From Methanobacteriota archaeon (GTDB lineage Archaea; Thermoplasmatota; E2; DHVEG-1), in the NCBI GenBank assembly GCA_903877165.1, contig CAIRCU010000035.1, positions 1 through 64,000 of the forward strand: 64,000 nt of DNA, written 5' to 3'. Position 1 is the stretch's first letter. Every line of letters begins with the position of its first letter. Both the position numbers and the translations under genes were made by a program. Below the pieces are notes generated by a model that worked only from the letters and a program-made list of their open reading frames with translations, was not told where the DNA came from and made no database searches. Below are positions 38,144 to 47,963 of the stretch, one piece after another.

Positions 38144-39343
38144 ATGACGGTGTATTCGCATTCGCGGTTGAAGACGTTTGAGCAGTGTCCGCAGCGGTTC
38201 AAGTACCATTACATCGATAAGGTGGAGACGGAGTCTGAGGAGACGGTGGAGGCGTTTCTGGGGTCTCGGGTGCATGAGGCGTTGGAGCAGTTGTACCGGG
38301 ATCTGCAACATCAGAAGGTGACGTCGCTGGAGGAGCTGCTGACGTACCTGCGGACTCAGTGGACTGAGAACTGGACATCAGAAGTGCAGATCGTCCGCAA
38401 GGAGTACACGGCGGAGAACTACCTGCGGATGGCGGAGAAGTATGTCGCGGATTATTACCGGCGGTATGCGCCGTTTTCGCAGAGTAAGACGATCGCGCTG
38501 GAGTCGCCGATCTCCATCGACCTGGATGGCAGCGGGCAGTACCGGCTCACCGGGTTCATCGACCGGCTGGCGGAGACTTCTGACGGTTGCTACGAGATCC
38601 ATGATTACAAGACGGGTCGACTGTCCGCTCCTCAGACGCTGCATTCGGACCGGCAGCTCGCATTGTATATGATCGGGGTCAAGAGTCAGTATCCTGATGT
38701 GCGGCACATCACATTGATCTGGCATTTCCTGGCGTTCGACAAGGAGATGGATTCGACGCGCACGGACGTGGAGCTGCAGGCTTTGCGTGAGCAGACCATG
38801 GCGCTCATCGACAGAATCGAGGCGGAAGAGCGGTACGTCGCGCAGCCGGGCGCGTTGTGCGACTGGTGCGAGTTCAAACCCTTGTGCCGGCAGTGGTCGC
38901 ACCTCTACAAGGTCAACGAGAGTCCTGCAGCGTACAAGGCGGACAGCGGCGTGCAGCTGGTGAACAAGTACGCCGAGGTCAGAGCGAAGCAGAAGGAGGC
39001 GGACGCGGAGTTCGATAACGAAGTCGTTCGACTTGAGGAAGCGATCCTCGCGTACGCCGCGAAAGAGAACATCGACGTCGTCTTCGGAAGCACCAACAAA
39101 GTGCGCGTCACGGCAACGGACCGGTTCGTGTTCCCCGCGAAGCGGACCAAAGAACGCGCGGCGCTGGAGAAGCTGCTGCAGCAGTACGGTAAGCTTGCGG
39201 AGGTCGCGCAGCTTGACACCTCGGCGGTCGGCAAGTGCCTGTCGGAGAAGCGCTGGGACCCTGATGTCTGCGAGGCGCTGCGTCGCTACGTCACCGTCGA
39301 ACAATCCAAGAGGCTGCACCTCAGCAAAATCAAAGAACAGTGA
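38144..39343 (+). CDS. PD-(D/E)XK nuclease, Cas4/RecB/AddB-like with predicted 4-Cys Fe-S cluster
   Basis: YSHSRLKTFEQCPQRFKYHYIDKV...GSRVHEALEQLY, CYEIHDYKTGRLSA, CDWCEFKPLCRQW. Confidence 0.88.
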   Translation: MTVYSHSRLKTFEQCPQRFKYHYIDKVETESEETVEAFLGSRVHEALEQLYRDLQHQKVTSLEELLTYLRTQWTENWTSEVQIVRKEYTAENYLRMAEKYVADYYRRYAPFSQSKTIALESPISIDLDGSGQYRLTGFIDRLAETSDGCYEIHDYKTGRLSAPQTLHSDRQLALYMIGVKSQYPDVRHITLIWHFLAFDKEMDSTRTDVELQALREQTMALIDRIEAEERYVAQPGALCDWCEFKPLCRQWSHLYKVNESPAAYKADSGVQLVNKYAEVRAKQKEADAEFDNEVVRLEEAILAYAAKENIDVVFGSTNKVRVTATDRFVFPAKRTKERAALEKLLQQYGKLAEVAQLDTSAVGKCLSEKRWDPDVCEALRRYVTVEQSKRLHLSKIKEQ

Positions 39344-39462
39344 TGATGAGGCGGACGTCCCCGGTACTCATTTTTTCCCTTTGATTGCCTCAGAGAGATT
39401 CTCTCCAAATGTCACTATTATTAATGATGAAGGCGATACCAGCGCGGAAAAGGCAGGGTCAC

Positions 39463-39705
39463 ATGAGGATTCGGCTGACTGGACTAGGCGTGGTTGTGCT
39501 CATTCTTGGATTCGCGCTCAATTTTTACTTCGGCATCCTCTACGCCTGGCCGCTGCTGCTCATCGGCATCATCCTCGTGCTCCTCGGGCTTGCGATGCCA
39601 CACCCCGCCCGACCCGCAACCAAGCCGCTCGTCAAATCCTGTCCCACCTGCGGCGCAGACCTTCCCGACGATGCCATCTGCCCGACCTGCGGAAAAATCC
39701 CCTGA
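39463..39705 (+). CDS. Small membrane protein with C-terminal zinc ribbon
   Basis: Two hydrophobic segments then SCPTCGADLPDDAICPTCGKIP. Confidence 0.7.
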   Translation: MRIRLTGLGVVVLILGFALNFYFGILYAWPLLLIGIILVLLGLAMPHPARPATKPLVKSCPTCGADLPDDAICPTCGKIP

Positions 39706-39792
39706 CATCCTTATAATACCGGGTAAAAACCAGGAGAAGTTTTATATCTCAGACCTGTTCTTCTCAAGACCACGACCGGAGGTCCTTTGTCC

Positions 39793-41064
39793 ATGAACAG
39801 ACTCGTCATCCTTGGAATCGTCGCCGTACTCTGCAGCCTTACTCTAAGCCCACTGACGACCGCAGCTCAACTCCCATCACCGCAATCCATACCGATGAAT
39901 TTTGAGCAGACCGTCTTCCGCCGCATGAGCATCCGTGAGTTCACCAACCAAAGCATTACCGACCAAGAGCTCTCCACCATCCTGTGGTGCGCTATGGGCG
40001 TACGCCCCGACGGCGGCCAGACCACAGCCGGCGTCAACGGCACACACTCCGCTGTCATCTATGTCCTCAAGGAAGACGCGGCCTACACCTACGCTCCTGA
40101 GAACCACTCCCTCGTCCTCTACAAACCCGGAGACTGGCGCTCCATCGTCGGCTACCAGTATCCAACCGCCCCCGTCGTCCTGGGCCTCTGCTACAACGCT
40201 ACCCGTGCGAACGCGAACGAAGGCGGATTTGAGATCGGTCAGGTCTGCCAGAACATCGCCTTCACCCTCAACGCACTTGACCTCGGCGGCGTCGTCACCG
40301 GCGGGCTCCCGCCAGCAATCAACCTGATGGGCATCCCAGCGGACCAGAAAGGACTCATCGTCATGCCCATCGGCCATCCCCTGCATCCCTACAACTTCAA
40401 GGACCGGCCGCTGTGGCTCTCCCTGCGCCCATCGCCCGTGGAGAACGGCATGAATCTCACTGAAGTCCTGTTGTGGCGCAACGAGACCTCCACGTTCTCC
40501 GGGATGCTGACCCGTCAGCAGCAAAGCCAGCTCGTCTGGGCCGCCTACGGATACTCTCCCTACCTCGACAGAAGCAGCCAAGACCTCAACAAGATCCAAC
40601 GCCACCGCACCGTGCCCAGTGCACACGGCTACTACCCCCTGGTCTTCTACGCGGTGACGGCTAAAGGGGTGTACCGGTACCAGCCCAACCTGCTCACCAG
40701 CCTGGGGAATTACTCCGATGACTACATCGGCCTGCCAGTGCTGACGTATCTCCAGAGGATTCAATCCGGCGACCACCGCGGTGAGCTTGCCGCCGCCTCC
40801 TCGCTCCCTGCTCTTGTCTATGCGCCGTTGACGCTGGTCACGGTCCTCGACTCAGCCAAGACCCACGGCGCAGGTGAGAACTACACCCAGTTCTGGCACC
40901 TGGAGGCGGGCGCCGCCCTCCACACGGTCATGCTGGAGGCCGCGGCCCTCGGTCTGCCCACCGCCCAGGTGACGCCGACGGACCCAGCGGCGATTGCGGC
41001 GCTCCTCAAATGCACGGACGGACAGACGCCCATCGCTCTTCTCTCCATCCAGGGGCACTGCTAG
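39793..41064 (+). CDS. Exported tandem nitroreductase-like (SagB-type) protein
   Basis: Signal peptide MNRLVILGIVAVLCSLTLSPLTTAA; two nitroreductase-like halves (FRRMSIREFTNQSITDQELSTILWCAMG... and LTRQQQSQLVWAAYGYSPYLDR...RHRTVPSAHGYYPL). Confidence 0.8.
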   Translation: MNRLVILGIVAVLCSLTLSPLTTAAQLPSPQSIPMNFEQTVFRRMSIREFTNQSITDQELSTILWCAMGVRPDGGQTTAGVNGTHSAVIYVLKEDAAYTYAPENHSLVLYKPGDWRSIVGYQYPTAPVVLGLCYNATRANANEGGFEIGQVCQNIAFTLNALDLGGVVTGGLPPAINLMGIPADQKGLIVMPIGHPLHPYNFKDRPLWLSLRPSPVENGMNLTEVLLWRNETSTFSGMLTRQQQSQLVWAAYGYSPYLDRSSQDLNKIQRHRTVPSAHGYYPLVFYAVTAKGVYRYQPNLLTSLGNYSDDYIGLPVLTYLQRIQSGDHRGELAAASSLPALVYAPLTLVTVLDSAKTHGAGENYTQFWHLEAGAALHTVMLEAAALGLPTAQVTPTDPAAIAALLKCTDGQTPIALLSIQGHC

Positions 41065-41308
41065 CAGTTCGGCCTCGTCCCGACTTCGTGACTCGCCGTG
41101 CCAACACCACGGCGAGGCATCAGATCTGCAATGAGGAGAACGCTGATCATCACCACCTGCAGCATCCCCTCTAGTTTTTTCTTTCCATGTCCTTTTGAGG
41201 GAATCAAGGGTACAAGGACGGTGGGGCCAACGAAGTCATCGCTGGCATAGCGGCTCAGGGACACTCCCGTTAACAATAAAAAGGAAAAGTCGGTATAAGG
41301 ATGTGAGG

Positions 41309-44300
41309 ATGCATAGAGGAGTTGGGATTCCTATTGGCGCCACACCAGTAAAAACCATCGCACTTGCATTCATTATTGGCAGTCTTCTCATCCCATTGAC
41401 TCAAACACTCGTGCACGGATCCGCAGGCCCATCCCTGACGAACACCACCGTCACGGTGACGCTCGCATTCCGACCCACGGACTTCACTTTCGACACCATC
41501 GACGGCTACGACCGCGTCACCACTGCAAGCGGCGGCCTCACCACCGCCGTCGGCGCACCCATGCTGCCAATCTGCACCCTGCGCGTCGCCCTCCCATCAG
41601 GTTTGCAAGCTACCCATGTTAGCATCGTCACCGTGCAGGAGCAGACGCTTTCAGGCACCTACACCATGATGCCAGCCCAGCCGCCACGGACCCTCAACGA
41701 CAACCAGAACATCACGTTCATTCCTCCGGACCTCGCTATCTACCAATCCTCAACCCCATACCCAACCACTACCGTCCAATTGAATGGCGAGTCCGACCTC
41801 GCCGGCCAGGCCATGGCCCAGATCACTGTCTATCCGCTGCATTACATAGGCGCCACCCACACCCTCACGCTCATCACCTCACTCACCCTCACCATCCAAG
41901 GCACGCCAGGCCATATCTACGGCGACTACCTCTCCACTAGCCTCTCAGCCACGAGCCGACAGCAGCTCATCAGCCAAGTCCAGCAGACGGTCGTCAACCC
42001 CGACGCCGTCCAACTCCAGACTAACCCACGACCGCACACTACGGGCGTACCCAGCGGCCGCTACGACTACGTCATCATCACCTCGGCTGCCTGGGCAGCC
42101 GACTTCCAGCCGCTCGCCGACTGGAAAACACAAAAAGGCGTCCCCGCCACCATCGTCACCACCGACTGGATCTACAACGACGGTGGCTACAACGGCACCA
42201 ACGTCAGCAAGATCAGAGCCTTCGTTCAGGACGCGTACACCACCTGGGGCACCATCTACGTCCTGATCGGCGGCGACACCGGTACCGTCCCCTGCAACAC
42301 TCAGAGTTTCCCCTTCGTCGACTCCGACCCCGTCCCCAACGACACGTACTACGCGGACTTCGACGCCGACTACGTCTGCGAAGTCAACGTCGGCCGCGCC
42401 AGCGTCACCGGACCAGGCACCGGCAACGGACAAATCGGCACCTTCATCAACAAAACCATGACCTATGAGAAGAACCCACCTGTTGGCTATACACTGAACG
42501 CATCGATGTTCGGTTTCGATCTCGACGCCCACACGCACGCGGAACAATGCAAGATCACCATTGATAATACCTACATCCCCTCAAGCTGGACCATGACCAA
42601 TGTCTACGACAGTAATAGTGGGAACCATAAGACCAATGTTGTCGCTGCGTTGAATGCCGGCCAGAACCTCATCAACCACGCCGACCACTCCGGCAGCGAC
42701 TGCATGGGCACCGGCTACATCAACCACGACTGGCTGATCTACTCAAGCGACATGGACAACCTCAACAACGGCGACAAACAAGGCATCCTCTACAGCATGG
42801 GCTGCGACCCCTGCGCCTATGACGACTCCGACTGCATCGCCGAACACTACGTCCGCAACACCCATGGTGGTGGCATCGCCTTCATCGGAAACTCGCGGTA
42901 CGGCTGGTACATGCCCGGATCCCAGGACTCCTACTCTCTGGGCTTCGACATCGCGTTCTTCAACTCGCTCTTCGGCCAAGGCTACTACAACCTCGGGCAG
43001 GCCTTCTCCAACCATAAGAACGACGCCGTAACCAACGACGACTACGACCGCTACATCTACACCGAGCTCACACTCCTCGGAGACCCCGAACTCCCCGTCT
43101 GGACCGCTAACCCCTCAAGCTTCATCGTCACCTACCACTCGACCCTCCCCGTCAACTCCTCCTTCTTCACCGTCCACGTCACCAGCGGCGGCACCCCCGT
43201 CAACCAATCCCTCGTCTGCCTCTGGAAGGGCAGCGAAGTCTACCTCACCGGCTACACCAACGCCACCGGCGACGCCACCTTCACCCCATCACCCACCACC
43301 ATCGGGACAATGAACATCACGGTCACTAAACAAAACTACCTCCCCCATGTTTCGACTGCCACCGTCGCCAACACTAGCGACGTCCCCCCTGCAGCAGAGG
43401 ACGACAACGCCAGCGTCCTCGAGGACTCTGCCAATAACCAAATCAACGTGTTGGCCAACGACCATGACGATGACGGCGACACCATCACCATCATCAACGT
43501 TACCCAACCAGCATACGGACAGACAAGTACCGACGGCGCCCTAGCGTACTACACCCCAACCGGGTATTACAGCGGCATAGATTCCTTCAACTACACCATT
43601 ACCGATGGGTACGGCGGGTATGATAATGCGACGGTCAATATCACGGTCATCGCGGTCAACCACCCCCCAATCGCAAGAAACTACACACTAACCTTATACG
43701 AAAACGCACCAGAAACCCCGATCCCTGTCCTCAGCAACGACACAGACCCTGACGGCGACAATGTAACAATCACCAACGTGACACAACCAGCCCACGGTAC
43801 ATCGAGAGAAAATGAATCCGTCGCCTTCTACACCCCCACACCGAACTACAGCGGCCCGGACGACTTCAACTACACCATCAGCGACAGTCATAATGGCACA
43901 GGCACCGCAACCGTGTTCATCACAATTATATGGCTGAATCAACAACCTGTCGCCGTCAACGACTCCTTCACCATACTCCAAGGCTCGACCAACAACCATT
44001 TCAACGTCAAATCAAACGATTATGATGTCGATAACGACACCCTCACCATCCTGTCTGTCACGACACCGGCCCATGGGAACGCGACCATAAACGACTCTAC
44101 CATCCTCTACACCCCGCTCTCATCGTACGTGGGTACGGATTCCTTCCACTACACTATCAGTGACGGGAACAATGGATCTTCCAACGCGACCGTCACGGTC
44201 CACATCACCAGCAGCGGCGGCACTGACCAAAGTGGAGGCGATGGCGCACCATCCAGCGGATCCACCAATCACCCCCCGCGCGCCAACCTCTCCAGAGGCG

Positions 44301-45127
44301 AGCCCTACCATGGGTTCGTCGATGAACCTGTGCGCTTCGATGGAAGTCGCAGTAGCGACCCGGACGGGAACATCACGGACTACGTCTGGGACTTCGGCGA
44401 TGCTACCAATGAGTCTGGCATGGTGGTCACCCATGTCTACACGAAGGCCGGGGTGTACCTCGTCACCCTGACGGTCACCGACAATGAAAACGTGACAAAC
44501 ATGACACGCACGCAGTGCACCATCCGCCAGCCAAACCGCTCGCCTACTGCTCCGCTGGTGAACGGCACGCTTGTGGGAGAGAAGAACACCCGATACGACT
44601 TCACGGTCCTTGGTGCTGATCCCGACAACGATACGATCCGGTACCGATTCACCTGGGGTGACGGCACCGCTGAGACCATCACGGGGTTTGTTCGGAATCA
44701 CACGGCCATGTCCGTGAATCATACCTGGACGGCGGCGAACGTCTACTCGGTGTCCGCGCGGACCGAAGATGAGTACGGAGCGATCTCACCTCCGACTTCG
44801 TTCCTCGTCATGATCGATGTGGACGTCGTGTTCCTGAACGGGACGCTGCACGGCTATCTCATCGATGTCAACAAGACCAGCGTGTTCTCGCTGTTCCATG
44901 ACAACGCCTCCGGCAGCACGGTTTCCGTCACGCGGCAGGGATCCGGCACGTATCTCATTGATACGAATGGCGACGGCGTGGCGGAGTACACCTACACCTC
45001 AGCCCAGGGCCTCGTCCCGTACCAGCCGTCCAAGACAGGGACCCCGGGGTTCGAGACCCTCTCGGCCATCACGGCATGTCTCGCGCTCGTCCTCATCATG
45101 CACTGGAGACGAAGCAAGAGAAGGTAA
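41309..45127 (+). CDS. C25 (gingipain)-like secreted peptidase with cadherin-like repeats, PKD domain and PGF-CTERM-like tail
   Basis: YDYVIITSAAWAADFQPLADWKTQKGVPATIV, NHADHSGSDCMG, LYSMGCDPCAYD; repeated NDxDxDGDxxTIxNVTQPAHG units; PKD VWDFGDATNESGMVVTHVYTKAG; C-terminus TPGFETLSAITACLALVLIMHWRRSKRR. Confidence 0.88.
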   Translation: MHRGVGIPIGATPVKTIALAFIIGSLLIPLTQTLVHGSAGPSLTNTTVTVTLAFRPTDFTFDTIDGYDRVTTASGGLTTAVGAPMLPICTLRVALPSGLQATHVSIVTVQEQTLSGTYTMMPAQPPRTLNDNQNITFIPPDLAIYQSSTPYPTTTVQLNGESDLAGQAMAQITVYPLHYIGATHTLTLITSLTLTIQGTPGHIYGDYLSTSLSATSRQQLISQVQQTVVNPDAVQLQTNPRPHTTGVPSGRYDYVIITSAAWAADFQPLADWKTQKGVPATIVTTDWIYNDGGYNGTNVSKIRAFVQDAYTTWGTIYVLIGGDTGTVPCNTQSFPFVDSDPVPNDTYYADFDADYVCEVNVGRASVTGPGTGNGQIGTFINKTMTYEKNPPVGYTLNASMFGFDLDAHTHAEQCKITIDNTYIPSSWTMTNVYDSNSGNHKTNVVAALNAGQNLINHADHSGSDCMGTGYINHDWLIYSSDMDNLNNGDKQGILYSMGCDPCAYDDSDCIAEHYVRNTHGGGIAFIGNSRYGWYMPGSQDSYSLGFDIAFFNSLFGQGYYNLGQAFSNHKNDAVTNDDYDRYIYTELTLLGDPELPVWTANPSSFIVTYHSTLPVNSSFFTVHVTSGGTPVNQSLVCLWKGSEVYLTGYTNATGDATFTPSPTTIGTMNITVTKQNYLPHVSTATVANTSDVPPAAEDDNASVLEDSANNQINVLANDHDDDGDTITIINVTQPAYGQTSTDGALAYYTPTGYYSGIDSFNYTITDGYGGYDNATVNITVIAVNHPPIARNYTLTLYENAPETPIPVLSNDTDPDGDNVTITNVTQPAHGTSRENESVAFYTPTPNYSGPDDFNYTISDSHNGTGTATVFITIIWLNQQPVAVNDSFTILQGSTNNHFNVKSNDYDVDNDTLTILSVTTPAHGNATINDSTILYTPLSSYVGTDSFHYTISDGNNGSSNATVTVHITSSGGTDQSGGDGAPSSGSTNHPPRANLSRGEPYHGFVDEPVRFDGSRSSDPDGNITDYVWDFGDATNESGMVVTHVYTKAGVYLVTLTVTDNENVTNMTRTQCTIRQPNRSPTAPLVNGTLVGEKNTRYDFTVLGADPDNDTIRYRFTWGDGTAETITGFVRNHTAMSVNHTWTAANVYSVSARTEDEYGAISPPTSFLVMIDVDVVFLNGTLHGYLIDVNKTSVFSLFHDNASGSTVSVTRQGSGTYLIDTNGDGVAEYTYTSAQGLVPYQPSKTGTPGFETLSAITACLALVLIMHWRRSKRR

Positions 45128-45402
45128 CAGACGTGAAGGCCGCCTTCTTTTCTGCCTCTCCGCCAGTCTGTTTCTAAATTCTTATCTTTATATACCCGCA
45201 CCAGACCCACAACAACACAATCAAATAAAACCCCCATAGCCCCCCTGGAAGACCTGGGCACCGACCAGTTAACTATAAAAGGGACCGGATTGTATATGAA
45301 ACCATTGTAAAGGGGGTAATACCTATTCGCATCACAGCAGTAAGGAATATCGTACTCGTACTCATTATCGGCAGCCTTCTCATCCCATCGACCCAAACAC
45401 TT

Positions 45403-47679
45403 GTGAACGGGTCCGCGCGCGCATCCCAAGCCACGAACACCGTCCAAGTGACACTGTCGTTTTCGCCGTCAGATTTCACCTTTGACACCATCGACGGCTA
45501 CGACCGTGTCGCCACACTGTCCGGCGGCGTCACTGACACGGCAGGTGCACCAATGCTTCCCACCTGCACCCTTAAAGTCGCCCTTCCATCCGGACTCCAA
45601 GCCACCCAAGCTAGCATCGTCACCATGCAGGAGCAGACGCTCTCAGGCACCTACACCATCTACCCAGCTCAACCACTACGAACCCTCAACGACGACCAGA
45701 ACATCACGTTCATTCCTCCCGACCCCGCCGTCTACCAGTCCACCGCCCCGTACCCCGCCGACACCATCATCTTAACTGGTGAGTCTGACCTCGCCGGCCA
45801 GGCCATGGCCCAGATCACCGTCTACCCAATGCACTACACCGGCGCCACCCACACCCTCACCCTCATCACCTCACTCACCCTCACCATCCAAGGAGTGCCA
45901 GGCCACGTCTACGGCGACTACCTCCCCGCCAGCCTCCCAACAACGAACCAACAGAAGCTCGCCAGCCAAGTCCAGCAGATGGTCGTCAACCCCGACGCCG
46001 TCCAGCTCCAGACCAACCCCAAGCCACATACCACGGGCGTACCCAGCGGCCGCTACGACTACGTCATCATCACCTCAGCCGCCTGGGCAGCCGACTTCCA
46101 GCCGCTCGCCGACTGGAAGACTATGAAAGGCGTCCCCGCCACCATCGTCACCACCGACTGGATCTACAACGACGGTGGCTACAGCGGCAGCAACGTCGAC
46201 AAGATCAAAGCCTTCGTCCAGGACGCGTACACCACCTGGGGCACCATCTATGTCCTCATCGGCGGCGACACCGACACCGTCCCCTGCCACTTCCACTCCT
46301 TCCCTAGTGTCGACTACGACCCAGTCCCCAACGACACGTACTACGCGGACTTCGACGCCGACTACGTCTGCGAAGTCAACGTCGGCCGCGCCAGCGTCAC
46401 CGGACCAGGCACCGGCAACGGACAGACTGGCAACTTCATCAACAAAATCCTGACCTACGAACAAAACCCACCCGCCGACTACCCGCTCCACGCCTCCATG
46501 TTCGGCTTCAACCTCGATGGCAGCACCCCCACCGAACTATGCAAGAAATCCATTGACAGCACCTACATCCCCGATACCTGGACCATGACCAACGTCTACG
46601 ATAGCGACCCTGGCAACCACGCCACTAACGTCATCGCCGCCATAAACGCCGGTGAGAACGTCATCAACCACGCCGACCACTCCGGCAGCGACTGCATGGG
46701 CACCGGCTACATCAACCACAACTGGCTGATCTACTCAAGCGACATGGACGCCCTCACCAACGGCGACAAACAAGGCATCCTCTACAGCATGGGCTGCGAC
46801 CCCTGTGCCTATGACGGCGACAGCATCGCCGAACACTACGTCCGCAACACCCATGGTGGTGGCATCGCCTTCATCGGAAACTCGCGCTACGGCTGGTACA
46901 TGTCCGGATCCGAGACTGCTGCTTCCCTGGGCTTTGACATCGCCTTCTTCAGCTCCCTCTTCGGCCAAGGCTACTATAACCTCGGACAAGCCTTCTCTGA
47001 CCACAAGAACGACGCCGTAACCAACGACGACTACGACCGCTACATCTACACCGAGCTCACACTCCTCGGAGACCCTGAGCTGCCCGTCTGGATGGACAAC
47101 CCAGGAAGCCTCTCCGTCACCTACCCACCGACCTTGCCTCTTGGCAGCTCCTCGTATGAGGTCGCCGTGACCGCGGGCGGCAGCCCTGTCAGCGGAGCCA
47201 CCGTCTGCCTCTGGAAGGGCAGCGAAGTCTACCTCGTCGGCACCACGGACGGAAGCGGCAGCGTCACCATCACCCCGACTCCGACCACCATGGGAGATAT
47301 GTACGTCACCGTCACGAAACACAACTACCTGCCCTCGGAGAACACCGCGACCGTTACCATCGGAACCGGCCAGCTCGCCATCGGGAAGATTTCCGGCGGG
47401 ATGATGAAAGTCAGTGCCGCCCTCCTCAACGCAGGGAACATGAGCACGACGCACATCCAATGGAGCATCGCCCTGCAGGGCGGCCTCCTACTGACCGGGA
47501 CCAAAACCCGTGGGACAGTCGCTTCTCTTGTAGCTGGGACGAACACCGCGGTTGAGTTCTACCCGATCCTCGGCTTCGGGCCTGTGAACATCACGGTGAC
47601 GGCGAAGGCAGACGGCATCACACAGATCACGAAGACCGGGAACGGGTTCGTCTTCCTCTTCTGGGTCCACGCCTCCTAA
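45403..47679 (+). CDS. C25 (gingipain)-like peptidase, tandem paralog of the preceding gene (true start probably 45296 after one-base correction)
   Basis: Same catalytic-region motifs as 41309-45127 with long near-identical DNA blocks; signal-peptide-coding sequence extends upstream of 45403 in frame without a start codon. Confidence 0.85.
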   Translation: MNGSARASQATNTVQVTLSFSPSDFTFDTIDGYDRVATLSGGVTDTAGAPMLPTCTLKVALPSGLQATQASIVTMQEQTLSGTYTIYPAQPLRTLNDDQNITFIPPDPAVYQSTAPYPADTIILTGESDLAGQAMAQITVYPMHYTGATHTLTLITSLTLTIQGVPGHVYGDYLPASLPTTNQQKLASQVQQMVVNPDAVQLQTNPKPHTTGVPSGRYDYVIITSAAWAADFQPLADWKTMKGVPATIVTTDWIYNDGGYSGSNVDKIKAFVQDAYTTWGTIYVLIGGDTDTVPCHFHSFPSVDYDPVPNDTYYADFDADYVCEVNVGRASVTGPGTGNGQTGNFINKILTYEQNPPADYPLHASMFGFNLDGSTPTELCKKSIDSTYIPDTWTMTNVYDSDPGNHATNVIAAINAGENVINHADHSGSDCMGTGYINHNWLIYSSDMDALTNGDKQGILYSMGCDPCAYDGDSIAEHYVRNTHGGGIAFIGNSRYGWYMSGSETAASLGFDIAFFSSLFGQGYYNLGQAFSDHKNDAVTNDDYDRYIYTELTLLGDPELPVWMDNPGSLSVTYPPTLPLGSSSYEVAVTAGGSPVSGATVCLWKGSEVYLVGTTDGSGSVTITPTPTTMGDMYVTVTKHNYLPSENTATVTIGTGQLAIGKISGGMMKVSAALLNAGNMSTTHIQWSIALQGGLLLTGTKTRGTVASLVAGTNTAVEFYPILGFGPVNITVTAKADGITQITKTGNGFVFLFWVHAS

Positions 47680-47787
47680 AAAAACATCTCTTCTTTTCCT
47701 TTTTTTCCTCTCCCCTTAGTGGAGAGACTGCTGAGAGATACGGCCGCTTCCCCCGTCTCTTCTTCTGGGACGTGACGTCAGGGTTGG

Positions 47788-47892
47788 TCACCGGTTGGAG
47801 ATCATCAGGTTCTGGCAGTCCCAGCAGATGTCCTCTGTCTCATACGACTCCAGGGGACCCCCGCAAATCTTACAGAACCGAATTGCTTCCAT
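47788..47892 (-). CDS. 34-aa zinc-ribbon-like microprotein
   Basis: MEAIRFCKICGGPLESYETEDICWDCQNLMISNR; two CxxC pairs; below the ORF-track cutoff. Confidence 0.6.
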   Translation of the reverse strand: MEAIRFCKICGGPLESYETEDICWDCQNLMISNR

Positions 47893-47963
47893 GGTCTCTA
47901 CCGATTATCTTTTAGGATTTTGCTAATGTGAATGGTATTTCAATGTGAAAGTTGTGTTCTCTC

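Noticed and set aside
38378-39319. 313-aa minus-strand ORF
   Set aside because: Shadow of the well-supported Cas4/RecB-like nuclease on the + strand.
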